A DNA stretch of 57,001 bases, taken from assembly GCA_024743255.1 (NCBI GenBank), contig JANSWY010000027.1:1-57001 (forward strand), given 5' to 3'. Below are positions 36,763 to 47,404 of the stretch, piece by piece. This stretch comes from a bacterium. Its GTDB lineage: Bacteria > Bacteroidota > Bacteroidia > Cytophagales > Cyclobacteriaceae. The position numbers and the translations under genes are program-made. Under the pieces are notes generated by a model, which was given only the letters and a program-made list of their open reading frames with translations, searched no databases and was not told the origin of the DNA. Each line of letters opens with the position of its first letter. The stretch's first letter is position 1.

Positions 36763-38502
36763 TTATTCTTGGTTTAGATCAATTTCAATTCCAGCGAGTA
36801 TTGCTACTCTGAAAAATATTTTTTGGTCTGTGGTCAGCCTGGTTGTTTCTCCCTCCGAGCTGTTCAAAGTAAGCGTTACAATTACATTATCGGAATCTAG
36901 TAATAGATCAATTTCATCAGTATTTAATGCGAATGCAGCTGGCTCGAGATCTCGATCATCGATTAAATCGAAATCTGATTCTTCAACATTTTTCTCCAAA
37001 TTGAATGTGGTAGATGCGTATGTTGTGTCCATTGCAGAATTAACAAAGCCTACTCTTGCCGAAATATCAATGGGAATTGAGTTTTTGTACGATAATTGGA
37101 CTCTTACAGAGTCGCCTTCTGCGACATCTTCCAAATCAGGACTCTCAAAGTCAACTGTTTGTTCAACATCAGTTATACGGGCATCCAAAGGTAAAATCGC
37201 AAGCCCAGAGAGGTTCATGAAAATATCCTCATCATCAGCAGGAATGGTCACAAAGCTGCCATCCTGATTTTCAATATTTGCTGAAACATTGAATATAAAA
37301 TTTGTTGGAATTTCTGAAAACACTTCATCAATGTTGGTGGATTGATTATTGATGCTTATTGTGTCCAAGGCTGGAGTCAAATTATTATAGTCAGGATCAA
37401 AAGTAGAAACAGTAGTAATATCACCTATTGTGGGATCCAAAATTTCAAGGACTCTACCATCAGGTGATTCGTTAGTAATTGCTCTAATACCTGAAAGGTC
37501 AATAGATATTGGAAGGCCCAAATAGTTTTCAACATAAAATTCAATACGAGGGTCCGAAAACTCGATTGTGCCATTTGACAAATCTTCTAAACCACTGAAT
37601 TCGATACTTTGAGAGTCAACATCAAATGTTTGTTCGGCAAATGCTCCTGTGATTCCCGCAAATGATCGTATAGTAAGATCTCCTGTTTCAACATCGACTG
37701 TCACTAAAGTACTATTGGTAATTGACTCCCCTGGTTGAAGAATTACATCCTCTACCATAAGTTCAAATTCAACAATGTTTAATGTGTCGTCTGCAGGATC
37801 ATCAATATCTCTTACCAGCTCAAAGCTTGTATTTGACCCAGCGAGTGGAATAGGGGAAGATTCATTTCTGTTCTCATCAACACTCAAAGGGATTGAAGTC
37901 TCAGTGTCAAAAGTGTTAAGAGCCAATAAGTCGTATTGGAAATCAAGTCCTGATAATTGAAATCTAAAGAATCCGTCTACGAAGTATAACTCGTTAACTG
38001 TCGAGCCACTATCTGCTATAAATTCAAACCTTAATGTGTCAATTAATTCATCAGCATCAATATCCAGTATAATAGGAATAGGTTGATTTGCCAGATCATC
38101 CACCAGTTCAAATAAGCCCTTTGGTTCTGAGAAAATATTAGTTAAAGTGCCACCAACCGGAGACAAGTTTATTGTTCTAAATGGCCTAAGTTGTTTTGTT
38201 TCTGATACAGGATCAAATTCTATAATGTCAGTGTCATCCAGGATATCACCCTTGGTTACAGTAAATGGATCTATCTCGAAACGAAGTTCGAGAACATCAG
38301 AAGATGTTGAGTCAATGATTAAGGTGCTGGTATCTAATTCTTCAAGCAATTCGCTCATAGAATATTCAGCAAATCCTAGTTCCACAGCATAAATTGGAGT
38401 TGCGTTATCCGCATACAAATTGTCGAGTTTAAGGTCGTTGAAATTACAAGCCAACATCGACATGCACAGTAGTAGTGCAAACAAATTTTTTCGTAAATAC
38501 AT
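36763..38502 (-). CDS. Large hypothetical lipoprotein, co-transcribed with DUF5723 protein
   Basis: I do not recognise this 579-residue protein. It has a signal peptide with lipobox M-L-A-C (Cys19), then a strongly acidic, beta-rich sequence without repeats that I can align. No catalytic motif, coiled coil or membrane segment is visible beyond the signal. Acidic surface and lipidation suggest a surface-exposed or periplasmic scaffold at the outer membrane. It starts an operon with the barrel protein at 35330-36760 (2 bp gap), which suggests that the two form a complex. Confidence 0.8.
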   Translation of the reverse strand: MYLRKNLFALLLCMSMLACNFNDLKLDNLYADNATPIYAVELGFAEYSMSELLEELDTSTLIIDSTSSDVLELRFEIDPFTVTKGDILDDTDIIEFDPVSETKQLRPFRTINLSPVGGTLTNIFSEPKGLFELVDDLANQPIPIILDIDADELIDTLRFEFIADSGSTVNELYFVDGFFRFQLSGLDFQYDLLALNTFDTETSIPLSVDENRNESSPIPLAGSNTSFELVRDIDDPADDTLNIVEFELMVEDVILQPGESITNSTLVTVDVETGDLTIRSFAGITGAFAEQTFDVDSQSIEFSGLEDLSNGTIEFSDPRIEFYVENYLGLPISIDLSGIRAITNESPDGRVLEILDPTIGDITTVSTFDPDYNNLTPALDTISINNQSTNIDEVFSEIPTNFIFNVSANIENQDGSFVTIPADDEDIFMNLSGLAILPLDARITDVEQTVDFESPDLEDVAEGDSVRVQLSYKNSIPIDISARVGFVNSAMDTTYASTTFNLEKNVEESDFDLIDDRDLEPAAFALNTDEIDLLLDSDNVIVTLTLNSSEGETTRLTTDQKIFFRVAILAGIEIDLNQE

Positions 38503-38751
38503 TGAGTATAATTAGCGAACTAATAAAATAATTACTGGTTGCCACAAAACTGTAGCTTAAAAACGGAAGTGCAAAAAGATTAGTCGCGTGTTACTATTGA
38601 CTAATCGAAAAGTTGGTGATTTATACCGAAGAAGGCATCTCATCAACCAGAGTTTGGTAAATATACTGAAAGTTTGGATTCATAAGGTGATAGTTTAGTT
38701 ATGTATTATTAATAGAACACGGTTAGTGAAAATTTACCTACCCCCTTAAAA
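38503..38751. other. Gap between the lipoprotein gene and the groEL terminator
   Basis: AT-rich sequence with no open frame of note, no tRNA-like fold and no repeat. It must hold the promoter of the lipoprotein-DUF5723 operon on the minus strand, but I do not see a clear TAnnTTTG box. Confidence 0.5.
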
Positions 38752-38787
38752 CAAAAAAAAGAGCTGATGATTACACCAACTCTTTTT
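38752..38787 (-). terminator. Rho-independent terminator of groESL
   Basis: On the minus strand a 9-bp stem with two G-U pairs (arms 38774-38782 and 38761-38769) closes a 4-nt loop and is followed by eight T. It lies 24-59 bp after the groEL stop codon. Confidence 0.85.
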
Positions 38788-38810
38788 AATATTTGAATAT
38801 GATATTTGAA

Positions 38811-40454
<1,644 letters not shown>

Positions 40455-40485
40455 TTATTAAGTGATTTAGAATTATGATTTGGAA

Positions 40486-40764
40486 TTAAACAACTCCGTA
40501 AATGTCAGACTCTTTCATGATGAGGTAATCTGTTCCCTCGATGTTTACTTCAGTACCAGAGTACTTACCGTAAAGGACAGTGTCACCTACTTTTACATTA
40601 AGAGGTTCATCTTTCTTTCCAGTACCAATAGCAACAATTTCTCCTCTTTGAGGCTTTTCTTTTGCTGAATCAGGAATGATAATTCCTGAAGCCGTTTTTT
40701 CTTCCGCTGCTGCAGGCTCTACAAGCACTCTGTCAGCTAAAGGTTTGAAATTTACTTTAGACAT
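40486..40764 (-). CDS. groS: Co-chaperonin GroES
   Basis: A 92-residue protein with the GroES pattern: [43 protein letters not shown], including the mobile loop (about 17-32), and the C-terminal [31 protein letters not shown]. It caps the GroEL ring as a heptamer. It is the first gene of the groESL operon; the upstream region carries a sigma-54-like promoter and TGTCA palindromes rather than a CIRCE element. Confidence 0.98.
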   Translation of the reverse strand: MSKVNFKPLADRVLVEPAAAEEKTASGIIIPDSAKEKPQRGEIVAIGTGKKDEPLNVKVGDTVLYGKYSGTEVNIEGTDYLIMKESDIYGVV

Positions 40765-40804
40765 TTTCGTTAAAAATTTTTAGTTACTGTTTCAAATATC
40801 ATTT

Positions 40805-40822
40805 TGTCATATAAACATGACA
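40805..40822. promoter_or_regulatory. Inverted repeat TGTCAT-N6-ATGACA upstream of groES
   Basis: A perfect 6-bp palindrome with a 6-nt spacer that begins about where transcription would start from the sigma-54-like promoter (near 40823). It looks like an operator half-site pair. Confidence 0.55.
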
Positions 40823-40833
40823 GTGACGCTATC

Positions 40834-40850
40834 AGCATTTCTTGTGCCAA
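40834..40850 (-). promoter_or_regulatory. Sigma-54 (-24/-12) promoter-like element for groESL
   Basis: The minus strand reads TTGGCACAAGAAATGCT: the GG and GC pairs are exactly 10 nt apart, as in the TGGCAC-N5-TTGC consensus, with one mismatch (ATGC for TTGC). It is 70 bp upstream of the groES start. Confidence 0.6.
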
Positions 40851-40869
40851 TGTGATTTTAGGTTCAAAA

Positions 40870-40936
40870 TGTCAGGTTTTTTTATGTTGAACCTGACAGC
40901 CAAATACCGAGCATGACAACTTAGCAGATTTTGACA
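40870..40936. promoter_or_regulatory. TGTCA/TGACA half-site cluster upstream of the groES promoter
   Basis: A 9-bp inverted repeat TGTCAGGTT / AACCTGACA (arms 40870-40878 and 40890-40898, 11-nt spacer) is followed by TGACA at 40914 and 40932. The cluster lies upstream of the -24 box, where sigma-54 activators usually bind. It could also form an RNA hairpin. Confidence 0.5.
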
Positions 40937-41000
40937 ATCTAACAGTCTTTGATTATATTCTAGGTTAGTAAAATCAACATCTAGATTTAATAGGTTGAAT

Positions 41001-41708
41001 ATGGAGAAATTGAGAAACGACTGGATTACAGATGGATTGGTGGATTTTGAGTACAAGAAGTATATACTTTTGGCTTATCTCAAACATGTAAAGGAAAATT
41101 TCGACTATTCAAGGCTTTATCCATTCATGTCTGAATTGGTTTTTCACTACCAGAATTTAATGCAGGTCAGGGCCAATAAGACATTGCTTTATGAGAATTT
41201 CCCTCAGACTATTTCCAAAGCTGACTTCTCAAAGTTGAGGCTTAATTACAAAAAGATAATAGAGGATGATCAGGTAATGGCAGAGATAGAGCAAATTCTG
41301 GAGTATGCCATTCCTAAAATGAAAGCGACTATTGAAGACGGGAAGGAGCTTTATGAATTTGTAGAGAGTAATTTGGAATTTAATCCAGTAGGAGTGGAGC
41401 CTCTTTACAATAAAGAAGGTTATTTGTTTTTAGCTAAGGACAAGGATGCAGAAATTAAGATTTTTCAATATCAGGTTACAGTATTTGAAAATTCTTCTGA
41501 GACATATAGAGGAGTTAGTACGGAATATAAGACAACTGAAATAAGAAGTATCTCTAATACTTATGAGCAGATCAAAGTCCGGTTAGCAAGAAAAAATAAA
41601 AGCTTGCCAAATCCAGCAACATTTCTGGTCTTTAGCAAGCTTAGTTTTCCTTTATCTGAAACGCTTCTGCCGATTGCGAAGCGAATGTTAGTAAAATCTA
41701 TTGGTTGA
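41001..41708 (+). CDS. Conserved-looking hypothetical protein
   Basis: A 235-residue soluble protein (from ATG 41001; an in-frame TTG lies two codons upstream) that I do not recognise. The first 110 residues are mainly helical and the following part is beta-rich (GYLFLAKDKDAEIKIFQYQVTVFEN), ending with a helical ISNTYEQIKVRLARKN segment. There is no signal peptide or metal motif. It is divergent from groES and sits between groESL and secG, on the opposite strand from both. Its regulatory region is shared with the TGTCA cluster, so it might be co-controlled with groESL. Confidence 0.75.
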   Translation: MEKLRNDWITDGLVDFEYKKYILLAYLKHVKENFDYSRLYPFMSELVFHYQNLMQVRANKTLLYENFPQTISKADFSKLRLNYKKIIEDDQVMAEIEQILEYAIPKMKATIEDGKELYEFVESNLEFNPVGVEPLYNKEGYLFLAKDKDAEIKIFQYQVTVFENSSETYRGVSTEYKTTEIRSISNTYEQIKVRLARKNKSLPNPATFLVFSKLSFPLSETLLPIAKRMLVKSIG

Positions 41709-41710
41709 AA

Positions 41711-42055
41711 CTACTGAACTGAGTCAGTGAGATTCAAATCATTTGAATTTGTTGCTCCATCTGTAGGTACTTGAGATGGTGAACTGTCCTGAGAGCTTTC
41801 AATTACAGAGTTTTGAGTAGCATCTCCGTTGTTTACAAAAAACTTAGTTGATAGTGCCATTACCATGATAGCAATTGCAAACCACCAAGTCAGTTTTTCA
41901 AGAATGTCGCTGGTTTTTTTAACACCCATTACCTGAGATCCTCCAGAGCCACCAAATTGGCTTGAAAGTCCTCCTCCTTTTGGGTTTTGTGCCAACACCA
42001 CCAAGATTAGTAGTACTGCTACTACTATCATCACACTTACAATTACTGCATACAT
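41711..42055 (-). CDS. secG: Preprotein translocase subunit SecG
   Basis: A 114-residue protein with two membrane helices (about 3-22 and 55-73) joined by the conserved loop LAQNPKGGGLSSQFGGSG...GVKKTSDILEKLTWW. SecG joins SecYE and assists SecA-driven export. The C-terminal 40 residues are polar and variable, as in Bacteroidota. It is the last gene of the miaB-activator-lptE-TPR-secG series and starts 4 bp after the TPR gene ends. It converges with the hypothetical gene at 41001. Confidence 0.95.
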   Translation of the reverse strand: MYAVIVSVMIVVAVLLILVVLAQNPKGGGLSSQFGGSGGSQVMGVKKTSDILEKLTWWFAIAIMVMALSTKFFVNNGDATQNSVIESSQDSSPSQVPTDGATNSNDLNLTDSVQ

Positions 42056-42059
42056 AATA

Positions 42060-44069
42060 TTATGACTTCTTTAGTTCTTCAATTCGAGCTGCAAAGTAAG
42101 CTTCTTTTTTTGGAAATTTCAAAATTAATTTCTCGTAGATCTCTATCGCTTTTTGAAGCTTTCCCTGGTTCTTGTAAATGATTGCGAGGTTCTCGGAGAT
42201 CATTTCATCATCAGGTTTTTGACTTTCTGCTGCCAGGTCTTTTGTCCCTTCTTCTTGCTCTTCTTTTGGTGAAGCAGGTTCTTCCTCTTTCTTCTTTTTC
42301 TTAGGAGAAGGCATTTGAGGATCAGTCTCGATGAACTCGTCAATTATTCCACGCTGCTCGCGTAGCTTTCTCATCTTTTCTTTTCTTAACTGACCTGCTC
42401 TTTTCTTATCTTTTTTGATATCAAACTTGTCGTCCTCTCTACTGATAAAACCTTTTTCGTCATTAACTTCAAGGTCAAATGATTCTTCATCATCGGGTGT
42501 GGAATCATCTTCAATAGGTGCAGGGATATCATCTATTTCGGCTTCTGACTCCTCGGATTTAGTCTCGGTATTTTTAGGAACGTCAGCCTGATCAGTTTCA
42601 GCTTCTTTCTCTGGTTCTTTTTTGACATCCTCTTCCTTAACTTCAGCTTCAGTTTCACTCATTACTTCCTCCATGATGTCTTCCAACAACTTGTCAGAAC
42701 CTTTGGAATCTTCATCGTCAACAGATCCCTCGGATGTGGTTGCATCCTCCGATTTTGGAGTTTCTTCCTCAGCTTCAACCTGTTCAGCAGGTATGTCTGC
42801 AGGAGCCTCACCTTTTGGTGCGACCTCTGCTTTTGGAGCTTCTGCTTTTGGTAGTTCTTCTTCTGGAATGTTAGTTACCGTATCCTTTGCGCTATCAGTC
42901 TCTGTTTTTGGTTCAGGAGCCGATGTTTCTTTAACCGCAGTATCAATTGACGAAGAAGACTCTACTTTAGTATCGTCTTTTGACTCCTCAGGTTTGACAG
43001 CATCAGGTAGTTTTTTAACCTTTTGAACAACTCTTTTTGTGCTTCTTCTTTCTTTCTTTTTCGGCTCTTCTTCAGGTTCTTCCGCTTTTACACTTTTATT
43101 TGATCCTTCAATAAGAATTTTCCCACTATAACCAGAAGACTTAGGTTTCGGGATAGATGCTGTTTTAAACTCAACAGGTTTTATATCCTCAATTACAGGA
43201 ATGGATTTGGTTTCGCTTTTAGGCTCATCCTTCACTTCATTTACTTCGCTTTGTGAAGGCTCTTCAGGAATATCTTTTGCTGAAACGTCCTTCGAAGCGT
43301 TTTCAACTTCTGGAGTTTTTGACTCCTTCTCGATAGTATCTTCTGTTGCAGCAGGTTCTTCAACCGGTTTTTCTTGCTCAGAAACTTTTTTTAGAGCTGC
43401 TTCTACCGCATTTCTTTCTTCTTCGTTTTGGACCCAATCGTCAAACTGTTTCTTATTCTTTCTGTATTCTTCCAATTCGGTCTTCATTTCGTCAATGATC
43501 GAATCTGCATCGAAATCTGACTTTTGAAGATCCAATGGAGGAATTTTATTTCTTCCTTGAGGTGTAGGTGATGGTGTTTCTTTTTTGGTTGCAGAGGGTT
43601 TGGGCTCTTCCTTCTGCTTAGGTTCCTCTTTAGGAGTTGGGGCCGCTTTAGTAGACTCTTTTGTTACAGGTGTTTTTGCAGTTGGTTGCTTCTTCAGAGG
43701 AGGTTCCTTTTCTACAGGTGGTTCCTCGGCTGGTTTTGCCTTTGGCTTTAGAGCTTCCTTTTTTAACTTCTCGTCTTCTGCAACAATTGCTGCTTCTCGT
43801 GCTTTGTCTTCTTCCTTCGTTATATCAAGAAAAATAATATGGTCATTGATATATTTTTTCAATAATGCTCTGTCTGTACTATATACAGCAGCAGAACTTA
43901 TTCTTCTGGAAGTTTTTGGGTGTTTTACGTTTTTACTTCCCCTTGCCAGCACTATATGTGCGGTTTGAAAATAGGGGAACTGCTCAATCACAGATTCCAG
44001 CTCGGTAACAGAATCTTCTGTGGCAGTGTGCGGCTTACGAAGTAAATCAATAAACTTCTGTTTATTCAC
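42060..44069 (-). CDS. Acidic, low-complexity protein with C-terminal TPR
   Basis: The 669-residue protein has an ordered N-terminal region (1-110), a long disordered middle (about 110-600) rich in E, K, P, S and D, and a C-terminal TPR-like segment (ISENLAIIYKNQGKLQKAIEIYEKLILKFPKKEAYFAARI, about 625-665). There is no signal peptide or membrane helix, so it is presumably cytoplasmic. The middle contains repeated E/P/K blocks but no exact long repeat. Its position between lptE and secG is probably conserved in relatives, which hints at a role in envelope or secretion. No function can be assigned. Confidence 0.78.
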   Translation of the reverse strand: MNKQKFIDLLRKPHTATEDSVTELESVIEQFPYFQTAHIVLARGSKNVKHPKTSRRISSAAVYSTDRALLKKYINDHIIFLDITKEEDKAREAAIVAEDEKLKKEALKPKAKPAEEPPVEKEPPLKKQPTAKTPVTKESTKAAPTPKEEPKQKEEPKPSATKKETPSPTPQGRNKIPPLDLQKSDFDADSIIDEMKTELEEYRKNKKQFDDWVQNEEERNAVEAALKKVSEQEKPVEEPAATEDTIEKESKTPEVENASKDVSAKDIPEEPSQSEVNEVKDEPKSETKSIPVIEDIKPVEFKTASIPKPKSSGYSGKILIEGSNKSVKAEEPEEEPKKKERRSTKRVVQKVKKLPDAVKPEESKDDTKVESSSSIDTAVKETSAPEPKTETDSAKDTVTNIPEEELPKAEAPKAEVAPKGEAPADIPAEQVEAEEETPKSEDATTSEGSVDDEDSKGSDKLLEDIMEEVMSETEAEVKEEDVKKEPEKEAETDQADVPKNTETKSEESEAEIDDIPAPIEDDSTPDDEESFDLEVNDEKGFISREDDKFDIKKDKKRAGQLRKEKMRKLREQRGIIDEFIETDPQMPSPKKKKKEEEPASPKEEQEEGTKDLAAESQKPDDEMISENLAIIYKNQGKLQKAIEIYEKLILKFPKKEAYFAARIEELKKS

Positions 44070-44110
44070 TTAAAATGTTAGTTGGTGACAGCCTTTAAAG
44101 ATAAAGAAAT

Positions 44111-44638
44111 TTACCAATTTGCCACAGAGCTGTTGAATATATCGATGATTATTTGCTCAAAAATCTCATCAACAAACTCTTCTTCAACACTGGCTAAATC
44201 GATAGTCTGATCATAATCTTTGAAAAAGCTAAATTTCTTATCAAAGTTAAAGGTTTCGTCTTTTATGTTGACATAAACTGCAGACACAGTTATGGTGATA
44301 CGCATTTGATTTGCAAGGTCAACACCACCGCTTGTACTTGCAGCATTGGCAGCCACTGGAGTAAGTGTGTAATTTTCAATAAATCCTTCTAATTGCAGAT
44401 CCCCTTCACCATCAACAAGGACCAAACTAGTGTTTTGTTGGAAGTAGTCTTTGATTTGTTCGGTAAAGTTAACGCTCATGGTAGATGGACCAAGAGGAGC
44501 ATTGTTATAAAAGGTTTGGATAGACATAGTTTTGACATCACTACCAAGCGTAGAACCAGTAAAACTATAAACCCCACAACCTGAGATATAGAAAAATGAT
44601 AAAAAAATTACGAGTTGAAGCTTATTCATCAATTTCAT
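44111..44638 (-). CDS. lptE: LPS-assembly lipoprotein LptE
   Basis: A 175-residue lipoprotein with lipobox I-S-G-C (Cys21) followed by GVYSFTGSTLGSDVKTMSIQTFYNNAPLGPSTMSVNFTEQIKDYFQQ, the typical LptE pattern of Bacteroidota. LptE plugs the LptD barrel that inserts lipopolysaccharide in the outer membrane. The first Met (44638) overlaps the upstream activator gene by 17 bp; Met4 at 44629 is an equally plausible start. It is translationally coupled to the activator. Confidence 0.88.
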   Translation of the reverse strand: MKLMNKLQLVIFLSFFYISGCGVYSFTGSTLGSDVKTMSIQTFYNNAPLGPSTMSVNFTEQIKDYFQQNTSLVLVDGEGDLQLEGFIENYTLTPVAANAASTSGGVDLANQMRITITVSAVYVNIKDETFNFDKKFSFFKDYDQTIDLASVEEEFVDEIFEQIIIDIFNSSVANW

Positions 44639-45884
44639 ATTGCTTAATCTTTCTATATAGTGTTCGCTCTGAGATGCCTAAATCCTGAGCTGCGTATTTT
44701 CTTTTGTTATTATTTTTTCTAAGCGCCTTAATAATCAATTCCTTTTCCTTCTTTTCGATAGAAAGAGATTCATCTTCAGCATTAATGTGCGTAATGTCCT
44801 GAACATTCTCTATGAATTCCTCGTCTTGATGTTCTCTTAATAGGAGCGGTTCGGATTCCACTGGAAGAGAATGAACGGTTGATTCACTCAGCCCATCATG
44901 TTCATCAAACAGGTTTCCGTGCTTTTCCAGAATTTCGCTTTTTGAAGTTTCACCCTCAAGGATTTGATGAATCAGTCCTTTCATTTCATTAAAATCCTTT
45001 TTCAGGTCAAATAAGACCTTATACAGAATATCTCTTTCACTGAAATCTTCTTTACCGCCATTATCTCTACTAACTACTGCAGGTAGTGAATTATTTTGAG
45101 AGGGTAGATATTTTAGTAGAATTTCCCCACTTATTTCCCTGTCCATCTCCAATACTGACATCTGTTCTACCAAATTTTTTAGCTGACGAATATTTCCTGG
45201 AAATCTAAATCCCAAAAGGATTCTTTTAGCGTCATCTGTAAGTTGAATAGGCTTTACCCGATAAGTTTCAGAAAAATCAGATGCGAATTTTCTGAACAAT
45301 AGATCTGCATCTGTGCCTCGTTCCCTTAAAGGAGGAACAAATATTGGGACAGTATTTAATCTGTAATACAGGTCTTCTCTAAACTTTTTGGATTCTACGG
45401 CACTAATAAGGTTGACATTAGTAGCCGCAATTACCCGAACATTTGTTTTCTGTACTTTCGAAGACCCTACTTTAATGAATTCACCGTTCTCTAGTACCCT
45501 CAGAAGTCTCGCTTGAGTGTTTACAGGCATTTCTCCTATTTCATCCAGGAAGATTGTACCACCATTGGTTACCTCAAAGTATCCTTTTCTGCTTTCATGT
45601 GCACCTGTGAATGCTCCTTTTTCATGACCAAATAGTTCAGAATCGATGGTCCCTTCAGGAATTGCTCCACAATTTATTGCAATGAACTGACCATGTTTTC
45701 TGGAAGAAAGAGAGTGAATGATCTTGGAAAATGATTCTTTACCGCTACCACTTTCTCCCGTGATTAAAACAGACATTTCAGTTGGAGCTACTTGTGCAGC
45801 AACTTGAATGGCATGATTTAGTTTTGGAGAGTTTCCAATAATACCAAATCGTTGTTTAATGCTTTGAATTTCGGATTCTTTCAT
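44622..45884 (-). CDS. Sigma-54 interacting transcriptional activator without receiver domain
   Basis: The 420-residue protein begins almost directly with the AAA+ domain: Walker A GESGSGKE at 43-50, the sigma-54 contact loop GAFTGA at 90-95, Walker B GGTIFLDEIGEMP at 108-120, and the arginine-finger region FREDLYYRL. A Fis-type HTH ends the protein (KALRKNNNKRKYAAQDLGISERTLYRKI, about 387-414). About 125 residues between the AAA+ and HTH domains are unassigned. It lacks a phosphorylation or ligand-binding input domain, so activity may be set by partner proteins or by its level. It lies between miaB and lptE and is a candidate activator of the sigma-54-like groES promoter. Confidence 0.93.
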   Translation of the reverse strand: MKESEIQSIKQRFGIIGNSPKLNHAIQVAAQVAPTEMSVLITGESGSGKESFSKIIHSLSSRKHGQFIAINCGAIPEGTIDSELFGHEKGAFTGAHESRKGYFEVTNGGTIFLDEIGEMPVNTQARLLRVLENGEFIKVGSSKVQKTNVRVIAATNVNLISAVESKKFREDLYYRLNTVPIFVPPLRERGTDADLLFRKFASDFSETYRVKPIQLTDDAKRILLGFRFPGNIRQLKNLVEQMSVLEMDREISGEILLKYLPSQNNSLPAVVSRDNGGKEDFSERDILYKVLFDLKKDFNEMKGLIHQILEGETSKSEILEKHGNLFDEHDGLSESTVHSLPVESEPLLLREHQDEEFIENVQDITHINAEDESLSIEKKEKELIIKALRKNNNKRKYAAQDLGISERTLYRKIKQYEIDE

Positions 45885-45887
45885 ATG

Positions 45888-47357
45888 TTAAACGAGCTCT
45901 CCAAATAAAGTCGCTGCAGAGCAATCATTTATTTTAACATGAACATATTGTCCCTTCTCAAGTCCTTCTTTTCTGTCAAATATTACAACCTTGTTAGCAC
46001 TGTTTCTACCTTGTAATTGTTCTTCAGATCTTTTAGACGTTCCTTCAATTAAAACCTCGACAGTTTTACCAATATCAAGTTTATTTCTTTCAATGGAAAT
46101 TTCTTTCTGTCTTGCAATAATCTCTTGAAGTCTTCTTTTCTTGATAGGTTCAGGAATATCGTCTTCAAACTTTTTAGCAGCCAAAGTTCCAGGTCTCTCT
46201 GAATACATAAACATGTATGAAAAATCATACTTTACATAATCCATCAAAGACAAGGTGTCCTCATGCTCTTCTTCTGTTTCAGTACAGAACCCAGCTATCA
46301 TGTCAGAAGAAATTCCACATTCCTCACCTAGTATTTCTCGAATCGCATCCACTCTATTGAGGTACCATTCTCTGTCGTAGGTTCTATTCATCAATTCCAA
46401 TACTCTTGTGTTTCCACTTTGTGCCGGAAGGTGAATGTATTTGCAGATGTTATCATACTTTTTCATTGTATGAAGTACTTCATCTGTAATATCCTTGGGG
46501 TGGGAGGTAGAGAACCTAACTCTCAGTTTAGAATCTACTTTTGCAACCATCTCAAGAAGGTTAGCAAAATTTACTATCTCAGAAACACTTTCCTCATCTT
46601 TAGCTAAGGTTGAATTTAATCTAGCCTTGTTATTCTGTTCAGGAGACCACTTATATGAATCAACATTTTGTCCTAGAAGAGTTACTTCTCGATAACCGTT
46701 TTTGAATAACTCCTGAGCTTCCGCAACAATTGAATGAGGGTCTCTGCTTCTTTCCCTTCCACGTGTGAATGGAACAACACAGAATGAGCACATATTATCA
46801 CAGCCTCTCATAATTGAAATAAAGGCTGTCACACCATTTGAATTCAATCTGATAGGGCTGATATCTCCATAGGTTTCCTCTCTCGACAGGAAAGTATTAA
46901 CTCCTTTGCTTCCGTCTTCAGCTTGTTTAACAAGCGCAGGTAGGTCTCTGTATGCGTCAGGTCCAACAACTATATCTACAATTTTCTCCTCCTCCAGCAA
47001 CTGAGCTTTTAACCTTTCTGCCATACAACCCAATATGCCTATTAGCATCTCAGGTTTTTGGCGCTTGATTTTATTGAAATTTTGTAGTCTGTTTCTAACA
47101 GTCTGCTCGGCCTTTTCACGGATTGAACAAGTATTGATAAAAACGACATCTGCATCTTCGAAATTGGATGTGGTATCAAAACCGTCTTTTTTCATGATAG
47201 AGGTTACAATCTCGCTATCAGAGAAATTCATTTGACATCCATAACTTTCTATATATAATTTCTTTTCTGCGGTTTTAGAACCTTCTTCACTTACCTTAAC
47301 TTCACAACTAGCAGCTTCTTCTGCAGAAATGATATCTATATCTTTAATTAAATCCAT
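45888..47357 (-). CDS. miaB: tRNA-2-methylthio-N6-dimethylallyladenosine synthase MiaB
   Basis: From ATG 47357 the product is 489 residues. It has the UPF0004 domain with three iron-sulfur cysteines ([28 protein letters not shown]), the radical-SAM cluster C186-x3-C190-x2-C193 in [21 protein letters not shown], and a C-terminal TRAM domain. It adds a methylthio group to i6A37 of tRNAs reading UNN codons. The frame is open to 47414, but the putative -7 box lies inside that extension and MiaB proteins do not need it, so I prefer the Met at 47357. It is the first gene of the operon through secG. Confidence 0.95.
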   Translation of the reverse strand: MDLIKDIDIISAEEAASCEVKVSEEGSKTAEKKLYIESYGCQMNFSDSEIVTSIMKKDGFDTTSNFEDADVVFINTCSIREKAEQTVRNRLQNFNKIKRQKPEMLIGILGCMAERLKAQLLEEEKIVDIVVGPDAYRDLPALVKQAEDGSKGVNTFLSREETYGDISPIRLNSNGVTAFISIMRGCDNMCSFCVVPFTRGRERSRDPHSIVAEAQELFKNGYREVTLLGQNVDSYKWSPEQNNKARLNSTLAKDEESVSEIVNFANLLEMVAKVDSKLRVRFSTSHPKDITDEVLHTMKKYDNICKYIHLPAQSGNTRVLELMNRTYDREWYLNRVDAIREILGEECGISSDMIAGFCTETEEEHEDTLSLMDYVKYDFSYMFMYSERPGTLAAKKFEDDIPEPIKKRRLQEIIARQKEISIERNKLDIGKTVEVLIEGTSKRSEEQLQGRNSANKVVIFDRKEGLEKGQYVHVKINDCSAATLFGELV

Positions 47358-47389
47358 TTTTGGAAATTGGTATTTTAAATTTCTGAGGT

Positions 47390-47398
47390 GCAAAGATA
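47390..47398 (-). promoter_or_regulatory. Possible -7 box for the miaB operon
   Basis: The minus strand reads TATCTTTGC, an exact match to TAnnTTTG, 33 bp upstream of the preferred miaB ATG. The -33 region is occupied by the TGTCA cluster. Confidence 0.5.
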
Positions 47399-47404
47399 AC
47401 AAGC

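Noticed and set aside
38503-38751. Search for a small RNA or tRNA in the gap
   Set aside because: No cloverleaf, conserved stem or separate terminator was visible.
40832-41056. Minus-strand 74-codon open frame upstream of groES
   Set aside because: It runs through the promoter-like element and the TGTCA palindromes and overlaps the start of the gene at 41001.
42622-43968. Several plus-strand serine-rich open frames opposite the acidic TPR protein
   Set aside because: They are antisense shadows of E/K/P-rich codons and show no start context or domain.
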